A DNA stretch of 64,000 nt from JAKACA01 sp963769255 (GTDB lineage: Bacteria > Actinomycetota > Acidimicrobiia > Acidimicrobiales > Bog-793), in NCBI GenBank assembly GCA_963769255.1, contig CAVYKV010000001.1:744001-808000 (forward strand), in the 5' to 3' direction. Positions within the stretch are counted from its first letter, which is position 1. Every line of letters begins with the position of its first letter. Position numbers and translations under genes: made by a program. Shown piece by piece: positions 25,028 to 33,739 of this stretch. Below the pieces are notes generated by a model. It was given only the letters and a program-made list of their open reading frames with translations. It did not search any database and was not told the DNA's origin.

Positions 25028-27079
25028 GTGCATCGGTCCGAGGTCGCCCGCGTGTGGAGACTCATCGCAGTGTGTGCAGTGGCTGTGCCCATCGTCCTTG
25101 CCGCAACGTCGGAGGTGGCGTCCGCCGGCACGGCTGCGTTCGCTCCCGCCGCCGCGACGTTCAAGGCCGTCGTGTCGCTCTCGCCTTCGAGGGCGGCCGT
25201 CGACCAGGCGGTGGTCGGCACAGTGAGCAAGAGCACCTTGCCCCGAGGTGCCAAGGTCAAGAAGATCACGATCAACTGGGGCGACCGCACGAAGACCGTG
25301 ACGTTGGCCAGTTTGAAGTCCAAGGCCACCCACCGTTATGTCCTGCCGGGCAGGTACGTCGTGACGCTGTCCATCACCGACCAGGCGAAGCAGACGACGC
25401 GGGGCGATGCGGTCGAGCTGGTCACGGTGCCCGGCGGGAGCTTCACCGGGACGAACCCGCAAACGGGTCAGTCGTCGATGACGTTCTACGTGTCCTCGAC
25501 GAGGACCTCCCTGCAGGACATCTCTATCCGCGACGCCATCGTGACGTGCACGCCGGGGGGCGGGACCTTCACCGAACCCGTGGGGATCGCGTCGGTCGCC
25601 CTCAAGTCGAACGGATCCTTCGGCTCCACGACGACCCAGCACGGAGACTTCGACGGCTACCCCGCGACGCTCACCTACCTCTTCAAGGGCGACTTCGCGG
25701 GGCTGAGCTCTTCCGGAGCCGTCGAGGTGAAGGGGATCTTCCGCGTGACGCTTGCCTACACGAGCGCTGCCGTCTATCGCTGCACCTCCAACGACCAGTC
25801 CTGGACGGCGACGCGAGACATCCAGCCCGCCCAGACGGGCTCGCCCCCTCCGGTCGGCAGCTATACGGGGACGAATCCGCAGACCGGTCAGTCGTCGGTC
25901 ACGTTCTACGTGTCGTCCAACAAGCGCGCTCTCCAGGACATCTCCATCCCCGACGTCATCGTGGCGTGCGCACCGGGCGACGGGACGTTCACCGAGCCCG
26001 TCGGGATCGCGTCGGTCGCCGTCAAGTCCAACGGGTCCTTCACGGGCACGGCCACTCAGCACGGGAACTTCGACGGCTACCCGGCGACGTTCACCTACAG
26101 CTTCGCCGGCAACTTCCACAGCGTTGGTCCGACGGGTGCGGAGAGGGCGGCCGGCATGTTCCGCGAGACGATGAGCTACACCGGCCTCGCGACCTACAAC
26201 TGCACGTCGAACAACCAGTCCTTCACGGCGACGAGAGACAGCCAGCCCGCCCAGACGCCCGTGGCTCCTCCCGTCGGCAGCTACACGGGGACGAACCCGC
26301 AGACCGGTCAGTCCTCGATCACGTTCTACGTGTCGTCCAACAAGCGCGCTCTGCAGAACATCTCGATCTCTGACGTCATCGTGGCGTGCGCACCGAGCGC
26401 CGGGACGTACACCGAACCCGTCGGGATCGCATCGGTAGCCATCGCCTCCAACGGATCCTTCAGCTCCACGACCACCCAGCACGGGGTCTTCGACGGTTAC
26501 GCCGCGACCTTCACCTATACGTTCGCCGGCAACTTCCACAGCGTGGCGCCCTCGGGAGCGGAGAGGGCGGCCGGCATCTTCCGTGAGACGATGACCTACA
26601 CCGGCACGTCCGCCTACAGCTGTACGTCGAACAACCGGTCCTTCCTGGCGACGAGAGACAACCAACCCGCCCAGACGACTGCGGCACCGCGGCTCGGCAC
26701 CTACACGGGGACGAACCCGCAGACGGGTCAGGACTCGGTCAGCTTCGACGTGACGTCGGGCGGCCTGGAGGACATCTCCGTCACCGACGCCATCGTGACG
26801 TGCTCGCCAGGAGGTCATACCCTCACCGAACCTCTCTCGATCCCATCAGAGATGCTCGTCACGTCCGGCTGGTCCTTCACCGGTACGGCGGTGATGGACG
26901 GACTCGTCGGCAGCGACCCGGCGACGTTCACCTACGCCTTCGAGGGCAACTTCCACAGCGTGGGCCTCTCGGGTGCGGAGCGGGCGGCCGGCATGTTCAA
27001 CGTGAAGGTCACCTACACCGGCGCCAGCGCCTACACCTGCACGTCGAACAACCAGTCGTGGAGGGCGACCTACTCGTAG
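25028..27079 (+). CDS. secreted protein: PKD-like domain plus four 140-aa repeats
   Basis: This is a 683-aa protein starting at GTG 25028 after GAGGAGG. A signal peptide (LIAVCAVAVPIVLAATSEVASA, about residues 13-33) and a PKD-like beta domain (KKITINWGDRTKTV, RYVLPGRYVVTLSI) come first. Four repeats of about 140 residues follow, each opening with TGTNPQTGQ and containing FYVSS, VGIASVA, HG.FDGYPAT and a closing CTSNNQS. Each repeat has two Cys positioned for an intradomain disulphide. I know no function for the repeat; a cell-surface or matrix role is likely. The large antisense frames here are shadows of the repeat structure. Confidence 0.75.
   Translation: MHRSEVARVWRLIAVCAVAVPIVLAATSEVASAGTAAFAPAAATFKAVVSLSPSRAAVDQAVVGTVSKSTLPRGAKVKKITINWGDRTKTVTLASLKSKATHRYVLPGRYVVTLSITDQAKQTTRGDAVELVTVPGGSFTGTNPQTGQSSMTFYVSSTRTSLQDISIRDAIVTCTPGGGTFTEPVGIASVALKSNGSFGSTTTQHGDFDGYPATLTYLFKGDFAGLSSSGAVEVKGIFRVTLAYTSAAVYRCTSNDQSWTATRDIQPAQTGSPPPVGSYTGTNPQTGQSSVTFYVSSNKRALQDISIPDVIVACAPGDGTFTEPVGIASVAVKSNGSFTGTATQHGNFDGYPATFTYSFAGNFHSVGPTGAERAAGMFRETMSYTGLATYNCTSNNQSFTATRDSQPAQTPVAPPVGSYTGTNPQTGQSSITFYVSSNKRALQNISISDVIVACAPSAGTYTEPVGIASVAIASNGSFSSTTTQHGVFDGYAATFTYTFAGNFHSVAPSGAERAAGIFRETMTYTGTSAYSCTSNNRSFLATRDNQPAQTTAAPRLGTYTGTNPQTGQDSVSFDVTSGGLEDISVTDAIVTCSPGGHTLTEPLSIPSEMLVTSGWSFTGTAVMDGLVGSDPATFTYAFEGNFHSVGLSGAERAAGMFNVKVTYTGASAYTCTSNNQSWRATYS
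25436..27079 (+). repeat. four tandem coding repeats, exact 420-bp period
   Basis: Units begin at 25436, 25856, 26276 and 26696, an exact 420-bp spacing (140 codons) with no indels between the first three intervals. Units 2 and 3 are the closest pair by eye, while unit 4 is the most divergent and slightly shorter at its end. The pattern indicates recent duplication with selection to keep the frame and length. Confidence 0.9.
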
Positions 27080-27096
27080 GACCAGTACCCCATCCC

Positions 27097-27116
27097 GCCG
27101 GCGGCTCACCGCCGGC
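27097..27116 (+). terminator. GC hairpin after the repeat-protein gene
   Basis: GCCGGCGG-CTCA-CCGCCGGC forms a perfect 8-bp stem with a 4-base loop, 17 bases after the stop at 27079. There is no T tract, as is common in high-GC actinobacteria, so it is a probable rather than certain terminator. Confidence 0.5.
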
Positions 27117-27455
27117 TGAGCGGACGATTCGCTGAGAGCCGCCCTGTCACGCGGGGGCTGTCGGTCGACGCCTCCGGCGAGGGTGGGCGGCTCTCGGCCT
27201 TCACGCTGGCGTCTGGGTTTCGTGTAAGCGGTTAGTACTCGTTTTGGTGTCCAACCCCCGGCACGAAACCCCGACGGCCTGGCTTTGGTGCCTAACCCCC
27301 GACAGGAATCGACTCGGGACCTCGACTCGTCACCGAGGCGCCGGGACCGAGCGGACGGGACCCGGGGCAGACCAGTGGATACACGGGGTGCGACCGACAG
27401 GCTCGAGGTCCAAGGTTGGACTCACGGTGACATTGCTGTTGGGCTCGAGATTTGC
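27117..27455. other. intergenic region with a 25-bp imperfect direct repeat
   Basis: No credible gene is seen. Two similar segments, TTTGGTGTCCAACCCCCGGC at 27243 and TTTGGTGCCTAACCCCCGAC at 27284, are 41 bases apart. They could be remnants of a small mobile sequence or regulatory repeats; nothing else is recognisable. Confidence 0.4.
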
Positions 27456-27481
27456 GAGATAACACAGATTTGCGTTATCTC
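27456..27481. promoter_or_regulatory. inverted repeat upstream of the GbsR/MarR-like regulator
   Basis: GAGATAAC-N10-GTTATCTC is a perfect 8-bp inverted repeat ending 24 bases before the chosen ATG at 27506. It is a good candidate for the autoregulatory operator of the regulator and its ABC exporter operon. The site also argues against the longer start at 27452, which would place the operator inside the coding region. Confidence 0.6.
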
Positions 27482-27505
27482 TGTCGTATGTGTACAGTGG
27501 TCGAC

Positions 27506-28027
27506 ATGCCGAGTGACAACGAGATGACCTTCGCCGACCACGCCGGACGCTTCTATGCCCGGCGGTACGGGATGGCGCCGATGGTGGGACGTCTGATCGG
27601 CTACTTGGCTGTCTGCGATCCGCGCGAGCAGAGCATCAGCGAACTGGCTGACGCCCTGCTGGCGAGCCGCAGTGCCATCGCCGGCGCCGTCAACACCTTG
27701 GAGAGCCTCGGGCTGATCCGACGCAACCGAGCGGCGGGGGAGCGGATGGACAAGGTGTGCATCGACCTCTCGTCCTCGCGCGCCTACGGCTTCGACCTCT
27801 CCGAGTACGAGGAGCAAGGCGAGCTGGCCAGGGAGGGTCTTCGTCTCCTGGGCGATGTCGCCCCGGAGCGCCAGGAGATCTTGTTGTACTGGGCGGCCTT
27901 CTCCGACTTCCTGGTGGAGCGGATGCCCGTGTGGGAGAAGGAGTGGGAAGACCGGCGCCAGACATTGCGCGCCGCCGCAGAGTCTGCTCGGCCGGACGGC
28001 AACAAGCGAGGAGGGAGGAAGCAATGA
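27506..28027 (+). CDS. GbsR/MarR-family transcriptional regulator
   Basis: This is a 173-aa protein beginning MPSDNEMTFADHAGRFYARR. Its winged helix-turn-helix (SISELADALLASRSAIAGAVNTLESLGLIRR) and length fit the GbsR-like branch of MarR proteins. It overlaps the ABC ATPase gene (ATGA), so it probably controls its own exporter. ATG codons at 27452 and 27488 are possible, but the first would run through the inverted repeat. Confidence 0.8.
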   Translation: MPSDNEMTFADHAGRFYARRYGMAPMVGRLIGYLAVCDPREQSISELADALLASRSAIAGAVNTLESLGLIRRNRAAGERMDKVCIDLSSSRAYGFDLSEYEEQGELAREGLRLLGDVAPERQEILLYWAAFSDFLVERMPVWEKEWEDRRQTLRAAAESARPDGNKRGGRKQ

Positions 28028-29010
28028 CAGAGCAGCCTGCGACGAGCGGGATCGTCGCCCGGGAGGTGTGCAAGTCGTACGGCACCCACGTGGTGCTCGA
28101 CAACGTGAGCCTGAGTGTGGAGCGGGGCAAGATCTTGGCGCTACTTGGTCCGAACGGCGCCGGGAAGACCACGATGGTTCGCATCCTGTCGACGTTGATC
28201 CCGGCCGACTCCGGCTCCATGTGCATCGACGGTCACGACGTGGTCTCCGATCCCAATGGGGTCCGGTCCGTCATCGGCGTCACCGGGCAGTTCTCTGCCG
28301 TCGACAACCTGCTCACCGGGCGCGAGAACCTGCGCCTGATGACTGACCTTCGCCATTTCGGCCGCGACGCCGGCCAGCGGCGCATCGCCGAGTTGTTGGA
28401 GCAGTTCGACCTTGTCGCTGCGGCGGACAAACCCCTTTCGACCTACTCGGGTGGCATGCGACGGAGGCTCGATCTGGCCATGACCATCGTCGGCCAGCCC
28501 CGGGTGATCTTCCTCGACGAGCCCACCACCGGCTTGGACCCGCGCAGCCGTCTCACGATGTGGCAGATCGTCCGCCAGCTCTCGGCGGCGGGCGTCACCA
28601 TCTTGCTCACCACACAACACCTCGACGAGGCGGACCAGCTCGCCGACCGGATCGCCGTCCTCGACGGAGGTCGCATCGTCGCCGAGGGCACCCCGGCCGA
28701 GTTGAAGAGTCGCATCCCGGGCGGCCACGTCCGGCTCCACTTCGCCGGTCTCGATTCGCTGCGAAGCGCCGCCGAGCTCCTCGAGGCGGCTGCTCCGGAC
28801 GAGGACCAGCTCGTCCTCCAGGTCCCGGCGGACGCCTCGGCGAACTCGATCCGTGAACTGCTCGACGAGCTGTACCACGCCGGTATCGGAGTCGAGCGGC
28901 TCACCGTCCATACTCCCGACCTCGACGACGTGTTCCTCGCCGTGACCGGCGGCCACGTCCCCGTCCCGCCCCATCAGGACCTCGTGTCGCCAGGAGCAGC
29001 AACATCATGA
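28024..29010 (+). CDS. DrrA-like ABC transporter ATP-binding protein
   Basis: This is a 328-aa ATPase with Walker A GPNGAGKTT (about residue 41), signature YSGGMRRRLDLAM (about 140), Walker B VIFLDEPTTGLD (about 161) and the switch His in LLTTQHLDEAD. The C-terminal DUF4162-like extension is typical of DrrA daunorubicin-type exporters. It overlaps both the regulator and the permease gene by ATGA. The likely role is ATP-driven export of a toxic or signalling compound sensed by the regulator. Confidence 0.9.
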   Translation: MTEQPATSGIVAREVCKSYGTHVVLDNVSLSVERGKILALLGPNGAGKTTMVRILSTLIPADSGSMCIDGHDVVSDPNGVRSVIGVTGQFSAVDNLLTGRENLRLMTDLRHFGRDAGQRRIAELLEQFDLVAAADKPLSTYSGGMRRRLDLAMTIVGQPRVIFLDEPTTGLDPRSRLTMWQIVRQLSAAGVTILLTTQHLDEADQLADRIAVLDGGRIVAEGTPAELKSRIPGGHVRLHFAGLDSLRSAAELLEAAAPDEDQLVLQVPADASANSIRELLDELYHAGIGVERLTVHTPDLDDVFLAVTGGHVPVPPHQDLVSPGAATS

Positions 29011-29804
29011 CAACGCTCGCCTACACGCTCAGCGACTCCCGCGTCATGCTGCGCCGCAACCTGAAGCGCCAACTCCGCTACCCGTCCATGACCCTGATGC
29101 TCGTCGGCATGCCCATCGTGTTCCTGCTGATGTTCGTCTACGTGTTCGGCGGCCAGCTCGGGGCCGGCCTCGGTCCCCACGACGGTCGCAGCGCCTATCT
29201 CAACTTCCTCGTGCCGGGGCTGCTCCTCGTCATCGTCGCCTCGGCCATCCAAGGCACCTCGATCATGGTCGCCATGGACATGACCGGTGGCATCATCGAC
29301 CGCTTCCGCACCATGGCCATTGCCCGCGCCTCGGTCCTCACGGGTCACGTGATCGGCAGCCTGATCCAAGCTCTGGCCGGCATGGTCATCCTCATGGGGG
29401 TCGCCTTCGCCCTCGGGTTCCACGCCCACGCCGGCGTGCTCGATTGGTTCGCCGCCGTCGGGATGCTGGCCCTGTTCGCCTTTGCGCTGATCTGGCTGGC
29501 CGTCGCCCTCGGTTTGGCCGCCAAGAGCGTCGAGACTGCCAGCAACACGCCGATGATCCTCATCCTGCTGCCGTTTCTCAGCAGCTGCTTCGTGCCGACC
29601 GGCACCATGCCACCGGGGCTACGTCAGTTCGCCGAGTGGCAGCCGTTCACCCCTGCCGCCGATACCGTGCGGGGACTCCTCTCCGGCGCCGCCGTCGGCG
29701 ACCACGCCATCGCTGCCATCGCCTGGAGCATCGGCATCGCCGTTGTGTCCTACCTGTGGGCGATGCGCCTCTACGAGCGGCGCCGAGCCGCCGAGCCGAC
29801 CTGA
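29007..29804 (+). CDS. DrrB-like ABC-2 type permease
   Basis: This is a 265-aa integral membrane protein with about six hydrophobic segments (MPIVFLLMFVYVFGG, FLVPGLLLVIVASAIQG, LIQALAGMVILMGVAFALGF, WFAAVGMLALFAFALIWLAVALGLAA, PMILILLPFLSSCFVP and a C-terminal helix). Its ATG overlaps the ATPase stop. It forms the channel of the exporter with the DrrA-like protein. The closing FAEWQPFTPAADTVRGLL segment is characteristic of ABC-2 permeases. Confidence 0.88.
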   Translation: MTTLAYTLSDSRVMLRRNLKRQLRYPSMTLMLVGMPIVFLLMFVYVFGGQLGAGLGPHDGRSAYLNFLVPGLLLVIVASAIQGTSIMVAMDMTGGIIDRFRTMAIARASVLTGHVIGSLIQALAGMVILMGVAFALGFHAHAGVLDWFAAVGMLALFAFALIWLAVALGLAAKSVETASNTPMILILLPFLSSCFVPTGTMPPGLRQFAEWQPFTPAADTVRGLLSGAAVGDHAIAAIAWSIGIAVVSYLWAMRLYERRRAAEPT

Positions 29805-29838
29805 GCGGAGGCAGCGCAGCGGCGGCTGGGCGCGTGGC

Positions 29839-30720
29839 TCAGCTCCGAGTGCTGGTGTTGCCGGAGGTCGGTCTGGTGGAACCTGAGGACGGGGAGGGCT
29901 GAGCGACGGAAAGCCCGTTCGCAACGAGCGCGACAAGAGCGCTCTCCGACAGGTTGTTGGCGCTGACCACGAGGTCCTGGTCCTGACCTCCGGCAACCGG
30001 GATCTGGACGTAGAGCGCCGCCTGCTGGGTGGCCACGCCGAAATCCTTTGCCACCGTCGCCCACGTGCCTGCACGCCCCTCATAGGGGCCGACATGAACG
30101 GGTTGCGTACTCTCGAATATCCCCGCTTCCGGGTCGGGATCAGCGGCCGATGGGGTGTAAGGAGGGGCAAGCACCATGGTGATGCAGCCCCCCTCGGCAT
30201 TGGCGTTCACGGCCACTTGGGAGGCGTAAACCGGCACTTGTGCTGTCCACGCCGTGCCGCCTGGCGGTGTGGAATCGGGCGTGATGAAGCCGACCCCGGA
30301 GACAGGGCACCGCACGGTCGTCGCTGCGGTCAGACGGTAGCTGCTCGGAAGTCGGAGGCGGTACGAGTCGAGCTCCATCGTGGGTGCGGCGGCGCTCTTG
30401 GTTGGCCGCGTTGCCGCACGGGTAGCTCCCCGTCCCGCCGCAGGGGCAACTGTCCGGAGCGAAAGCGGGATCGCCACACCGGCAGCCACCACGATGGCCG
30501 CCGCTGCGCCCACCACGTAGGTGCGACGGCGGCGACCCTGTCTGCTCCGAATCGAGGCGGCAGCACTAACAGGAGCCGGGGCTCGCTCCTGTCCTACAGG
30601 CGTTGACTCCGCAGCGATGGCGTCGGAGAGCTTCCGCCGTTGGCGGGCACGGCCGACCTTGCTCGTCGTCTCGGTGACAAGCCCCATCAGCCGAACCTCT
30701 TCGAGTGCGTCCTTGGTCAT
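29839..30720 (-). CDS. membrane protein downstream of ECF sigma factor, anti-sigma-like
   Basis: This is a 293-aa protein with a basic cytoplasmic N-terminus (about residues 1-65), one transmembrane segment (YVVGAAAAIVVAAGVAIPLSL, about 68-88) and an extracytoplasmic domain. It starts 19 bases after the ECF sigma stop. The topology and position suggest it restrains the sigma factor or senses a signal outside the cell. No ZAS zinc motif (HxxxCxxC) is present, so it is not a classical anti-sigma factor. The function is inferred from context only. Confidence 0.55.
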   Translation of the reverse strand: MTKDALEEVRLMGLVTETTSKVGRARQRRKLSDAIAAESTPVGQERAPAPVSAAASIRSRQGRRRRTYVVGAAAAIVVAAGVAIPLSLRTVAPAAGRGATRAATRPTKSAAAPTMELDSYRLRLPSSYRLTAATTVRCPVSGVGFITPDSTPPGGTAWTAQVPVYASQVAVNANAEGGCITMVLAPPYTPSAADPDPEAGIFESTQPVHVGPYEGRAGTWATVAKDFGVATQQAALYVQIPVAGGQDQDLVVSANNLSESALVALVANGLSVAQPSPSSGSTRPTSGNTSTRS

Positions 30721-30739
30721 GTTGTCGTCTCCTGACTTG

Positions 30740-31309
30740 CTACAAACATTCGGAAGTTGTCAGGGGAGGGTCCAGCACCTCTTGAAGGCGCTGTCTCACC
30801 CGATGAATGCGCGATCGGACCGTGCCGACAGGGACGGCGAGGGCTTCGGCGATCTGCGAGTACGTGAGCTGCTCCCAAGCGAAGAGCAGCAAGGTCTCGA
30901 CCTCTTCGACGGGCTGCAGGTCCAAGACCGCCGCCACAGCGGAGAGGTCGTGCTGCGCATCAACGGCCGCCGCCACTTGGAACGCGAGCTCGGTCCCATC
31001 GCGCCATTCCCTCCTCAGCCACCGGTCGTAGGCGAGCTGCTGCCGTCCGGCGCTCCTCAGTGCCTCGCGGACGAGGTTGTTGGCGATGCCGAAGAGCCAA
31101 GGCCGGGCGTCGGCGCGCTCGAGATCGAAGCGTCGGCGGTTCTCGAACGCCCACCGGAAGACGTCACCCGCGACGTCTTCTCCACGAACGAGGCCGAGGC
31201 GACGGATGCAGAACCCGGCGACGGCGTCGAAGTGACGATCGAAGATGGCGCCGAACGCATCGGGCTCGCGGATCGACCAATTGATGATCGCGGAGTCGTT
31301 CATGGCCAT
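30740..31309 (-). CDS. ECF-family RNA polymerase sigma factor
   Basis: This is a 189-aa protein with region 2 (FDRHFDAVAGFCIRRLGLVRGEDVAGDVF, RPWLFGIANNLV) and region 4 (LLLFAWEQLTYSQIAEALAV, VGTVRSRIHRVRQRL). It redirects RNA polymerase to a small regulon, probably including its own operon with the downstream membrane protein. The start is MAMNDSAIINW at 31309, or the second ATG two codons later. Confidence 0.88.
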   Translation of the reverse strand: MAMNDSAIINWSIREPDAFGAIFDRHFDAVAGFCIRRLGLVRGEDVAGDVFRWAFENRRRFDLERADARPWLFGIANNLVREALRSAGRQQLAYDRWLRREWRDGTELAFQVAAAVDAQHDLSAVAAVLDLQPVEEVETLLLFAWEQLTYSQIAEALAVPVGTVRSRIHRVRQRLQEVLDPPLTTSECL

Positions 31310-31446
31310 CAGTAGTAGTTGGCCGCAACTTCAGCTTCGGTTCACGACCGTGAGACACGGCCGTCCGCCACTTCGCACCCCGCCCTGCAGCGAGGCGCCG
31401 AACTGCCTCGTGCTGGTCGACACAGCCCATCAGTACCGTCCGTCGA

Positions 31447-31700
31447 GTGAAACCGGCGCGGCTCCTCAGACGAATCGTCGGCGGCGCCGTCGTCAACGTC
31501 AGCTTCGCCGACCTCGTGTCGCTTCTTGAGGCCCTCGGCTTCAAGGAGATCGGAAGGCAGGGAGCCATCGCGTGTTTGCGCGGCCCGGTGTCGTCGAGCT
31601 GGTGAACCTACAGGAGGTGCAGGCCCAGGCGAAGCCGTACCAGGTCCGGCAAGTCGCTGGACTCGCGCGCCGTTACGATTTGCACCTGGAGAGCGAGTGA
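31447..31700 (+). pseudogene. hicA: hicA toxin gene with a frameshift
   Basis: Starting at GTG 31447 the frame reads KPARLLRRIVGG, then NVSFADLVSLLEALGFKEI, then GRQG. It then runs into a stop at 31605. One base out of phase the sequence continues HRVFARPGVVELVNL and KPYQVRQVAGLARRYDLHLE to a TGA at 31700, exactly the second half of a HicA-type toxin. A single missing base near 31560 (GGAGCCAT where GGAAGCCAT would restore GSHRVF) explains it. HicA is an mRNA-targeting dsRBD-fold toxin whose catalytic His lies at the break (GSH). The toxin is probably inactive if the indel is real. Confidence 0.75.
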
Positions 31701-31909
31701 TGGCCACATACCCGATCGAGGTTCATTGGAGCGATGAGGACGGAGCCTGGATCGCTGACGTCCCGGACCTACCGTTTTGCTCCGCGCACGGTCCCACTCC
31801 TCACGAGGCCGTGGCCGAGGTCGAGATTGCTACCCAAGCCTGGCTGGACGCCGCCCGGGCTGCCGGGAGGCCGGTACCGGAACCGTCGAGGGGTGCGGCC
31901 CGGGCTTGA
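31700..31909 (+). CDS. hicB: HicB-family antitoxin
   Basis: This is a 69-aa protein beginning MATYPIEVHWSDEDGAWIA and ending EAARAAGRPVPEPS-like (DAARAAGRPVPEPSRGAARA). It is the short HicB form, with a partial RNase H-like fold and no separate DNA-binding domain. Its ATG shares the A of the hicA stop TGA (TGATG), the normal toxin-antitoxin arrangement. It is intact, whereas hicA is frameshifted, so it may be an orphan antitoxin. Confidence 0.8.
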   Translation: MATYPIEVHWSDEDGAWIADVPDLPFCSAHGPTPHEAVAEVEIATQAWLDAARAAGRPVPEPSRGAARA

Positions 31910-32347
31910 ATCCGTTGTCCGTCGCCGGGAAGCGTCAGCGCGTGCGCCTGGGGCCAAGCGGCGGATGCCGAAGGATTATGAGTCCAAGTCGGATCACCGC
32001 GATCAAGGGCTTCGTGTTGTGTCCGGCCGTCCGCTCGCAGGTCAGCGCCCCGGTCACTCGAGGCAGTTGCAACTCGTTGCCACTGCGTGCGACCACTCGC
32101 AAGCCGATTGTTGGACGTGATCGACAACGGTCAAGGCCCGCCCCGGTTGGAATGAACGCCCGTACATGCGACCGCAGCGAGGCACGCAGAGGGATGAGCA
32201 GAGCGTCGGCGCACGCTCGCGAGCGAGAGACTCGGACAGGAGCTTCTAATACCCACGGTAATCCTGACGCCACAGGCGACAACAAGTTCGCAAGACGGGG
32301 GTGTCGGCTGGCGTCTATCGAGAGGAGATGGTTCGTAGGAGCTCGAC
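31910..32347. other. no gene recognised
   Basis: These 438 bases have no frame with family-like sequence and no clear repeat. The segment is less GC-rich than its surroundings and could be decayed DNA between the hicAB pair and the lipoprotein gene. Confidence 0.5.
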
Positions 32348-33592
32348 ATGACCAGGCGCCAGGAATTCACTGTCCTCAGTTGCGTGGCGTTGGTTCTGGC
32401 GAGCCTTCTTGCAGGCTGCTCGAGCCGCGCAGCATCGACCACGCTGCTCACGAGGCCGTCAATGGCTGGGTCAGGCACGGGAGGAAGAACCTCGGGGACC
32501 ACGGCCGTGCGAGCGGTGAGCTCCACCGTGACGGTCGAGCAGTTCACTGCCGTCGGAACCAGCACCGCCTGGGCATGGGTGGACGGCGGCAACATGGCGT
32601 CGATCATGTCGTTCCCCCAGGGGATCATGCGGACCACCGACGCCGGCGCTTCGTGGGAGAACGTCACACCAGTCGGTCTGGCTACGGCCAAAGGCAACCG
32701 CTACATCTCCTCCGTGTATTTCAAAGGCATCGAGGACGCTTGGGTGTCCTACGGCGGGGCCGCCGACGGGGCCGCGCAGACGCTCGTGGCGACGAAGGAT
32801 GGTGGCCGTCACTGGTCCGTCATCGGGCGGCCGCCGTCTCCGTACTGCGAGGTTGAGTTCATCGACGTCGCTCACGGATGGTGCGTCGAGATGGGCGCAG
32901 CAGCAGGAACTGATGAGGTCGTCCTCTACCGGACCACCAACGGAGGCAGGAGCTGGAAGCTCGGATCGAGATCAGCCTCGGCAACAGGGGCTCCGGGGAA
33001 ACCTGGCAGCCTGCCGTCGGTGTGCGAGAAGAGGCTCGTGTTCATCTCCGAGACGGAGGGGTGGGCCAGCTTTGCCTGCAACGCCGGCAAGGTCGGTTCC
33101 GTCTCGCCCCTCTTCGAAACGACCGACGCCGGGCGATCCTGGTCCGACGCTTCCATCTCCCCACTCCCGCCCGGCTACATCTCGGAGAACGGGTCTCCGG
33201 CGGCTTGGGTTGGCTCGCCGCTGTTCGACGGCTCCACCGGGGCAGCAGGTCTCTCGGACGACGCCAATGGCCACCTCGTCTCGCTCATATACCGCACCAT
33301 CGATGGGGGTAGCTCCTGGCAGCCCGTGCTGCCACCGGGGCCACCCCACTACTGGCTGATCGACCTCGTCGACGCCACACAGTGGAAGCTGGTGTCGGGT
33401 CACACCATCCTGAGCACGAGCAACGCCGGACGGACATGGCAGACGGTCAACTCAGACCGAAACCTGGGCGCGGCGCCGGAGTTCGTCACTCCCGAGGTCG
33501 CCTGGTACCCCGGTAGCGAGGCTCCGGTTGAGTACCGAACAGTCGATTGCGGTGCCACCTGGATCAGAATCAGGTTTCCGGCATTGACTTGA
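32348..33592 (+). CDS. lipoprotein with seven Asp-box (BNR/YCF48-like) repeats
   Basis: This is a 414-aa protein with a lipoprotein signal (VLSCVALVLASLLAGCSS; lipobox LAGC, Cys near residue 23). A beta-propeller follows, marked by seven Asp-box-like motifs: TTDAGASW, TKDGGRHW, TTNGGRSW, TTDAGRSW, TIDGGSSW, TSNAGRTW and TVDCGATW. The pattern matches YCF48/sortilin-like propellers, which in bacteria often assist assembly or bind polymers outside the membrane. No neighbour suggests a specific partner. Confidence 0.8.
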   Translation: MTRRQEFTVLSCVALVLASLLAGCSSRAASTTLLTRPSMAGSGTGGRTSGTTAVRAVSSTVTVEQFTAVGTSTAWAWVDGGNMASIMSFPQGIMRTTDAGASWENVTPVGLATAKGNRYISSVYFKGIEDAWVSYGGAADGAAQTLVATKDGGRHWSVIGRPPSPYCEVEFIDVAHGWCVEMGAAAGTDEVVLYRTTNGGRSWKLGSRSASATGAPGKPGSLPSVCEKRLVFISETEGWASFACNAGKVGSVSPLFETTDAGRSWSDASISPLPPGYISENGSPAAWVGSPLFDGSTGAAGLSDDANGHLVSLIYRTIDGGSSWQPVLPPGPPHYWLIDLVDATQWKLVSGHTILSTSNAGRTWQTVNSDRNLGAAPEFVTPEVAWYPGSEAPVEYRTVDCGATWIRIRFPALT

Positions 33593-33739
33593 GTCGACGC
33601 GTACGGTCCTCGGCTCTCGCCCGGTGGACGACGCCTGATGGCTGCCGGTTCAACGCGCGGGCGTGCACGCTCGAGCACCTTCGGTAACGCCCGCAAGCTG
33701 GCTTCGGGTCGATATCAAGCGAGCTACTGACACGAAGGC

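Noticed and set aside
24749..26818. A 689-codon minus-strand frame
   Set aside because: It is Arg/Gly-rich and periodic because it is antisense to the repeat-protein gene; it shows no real motifs.
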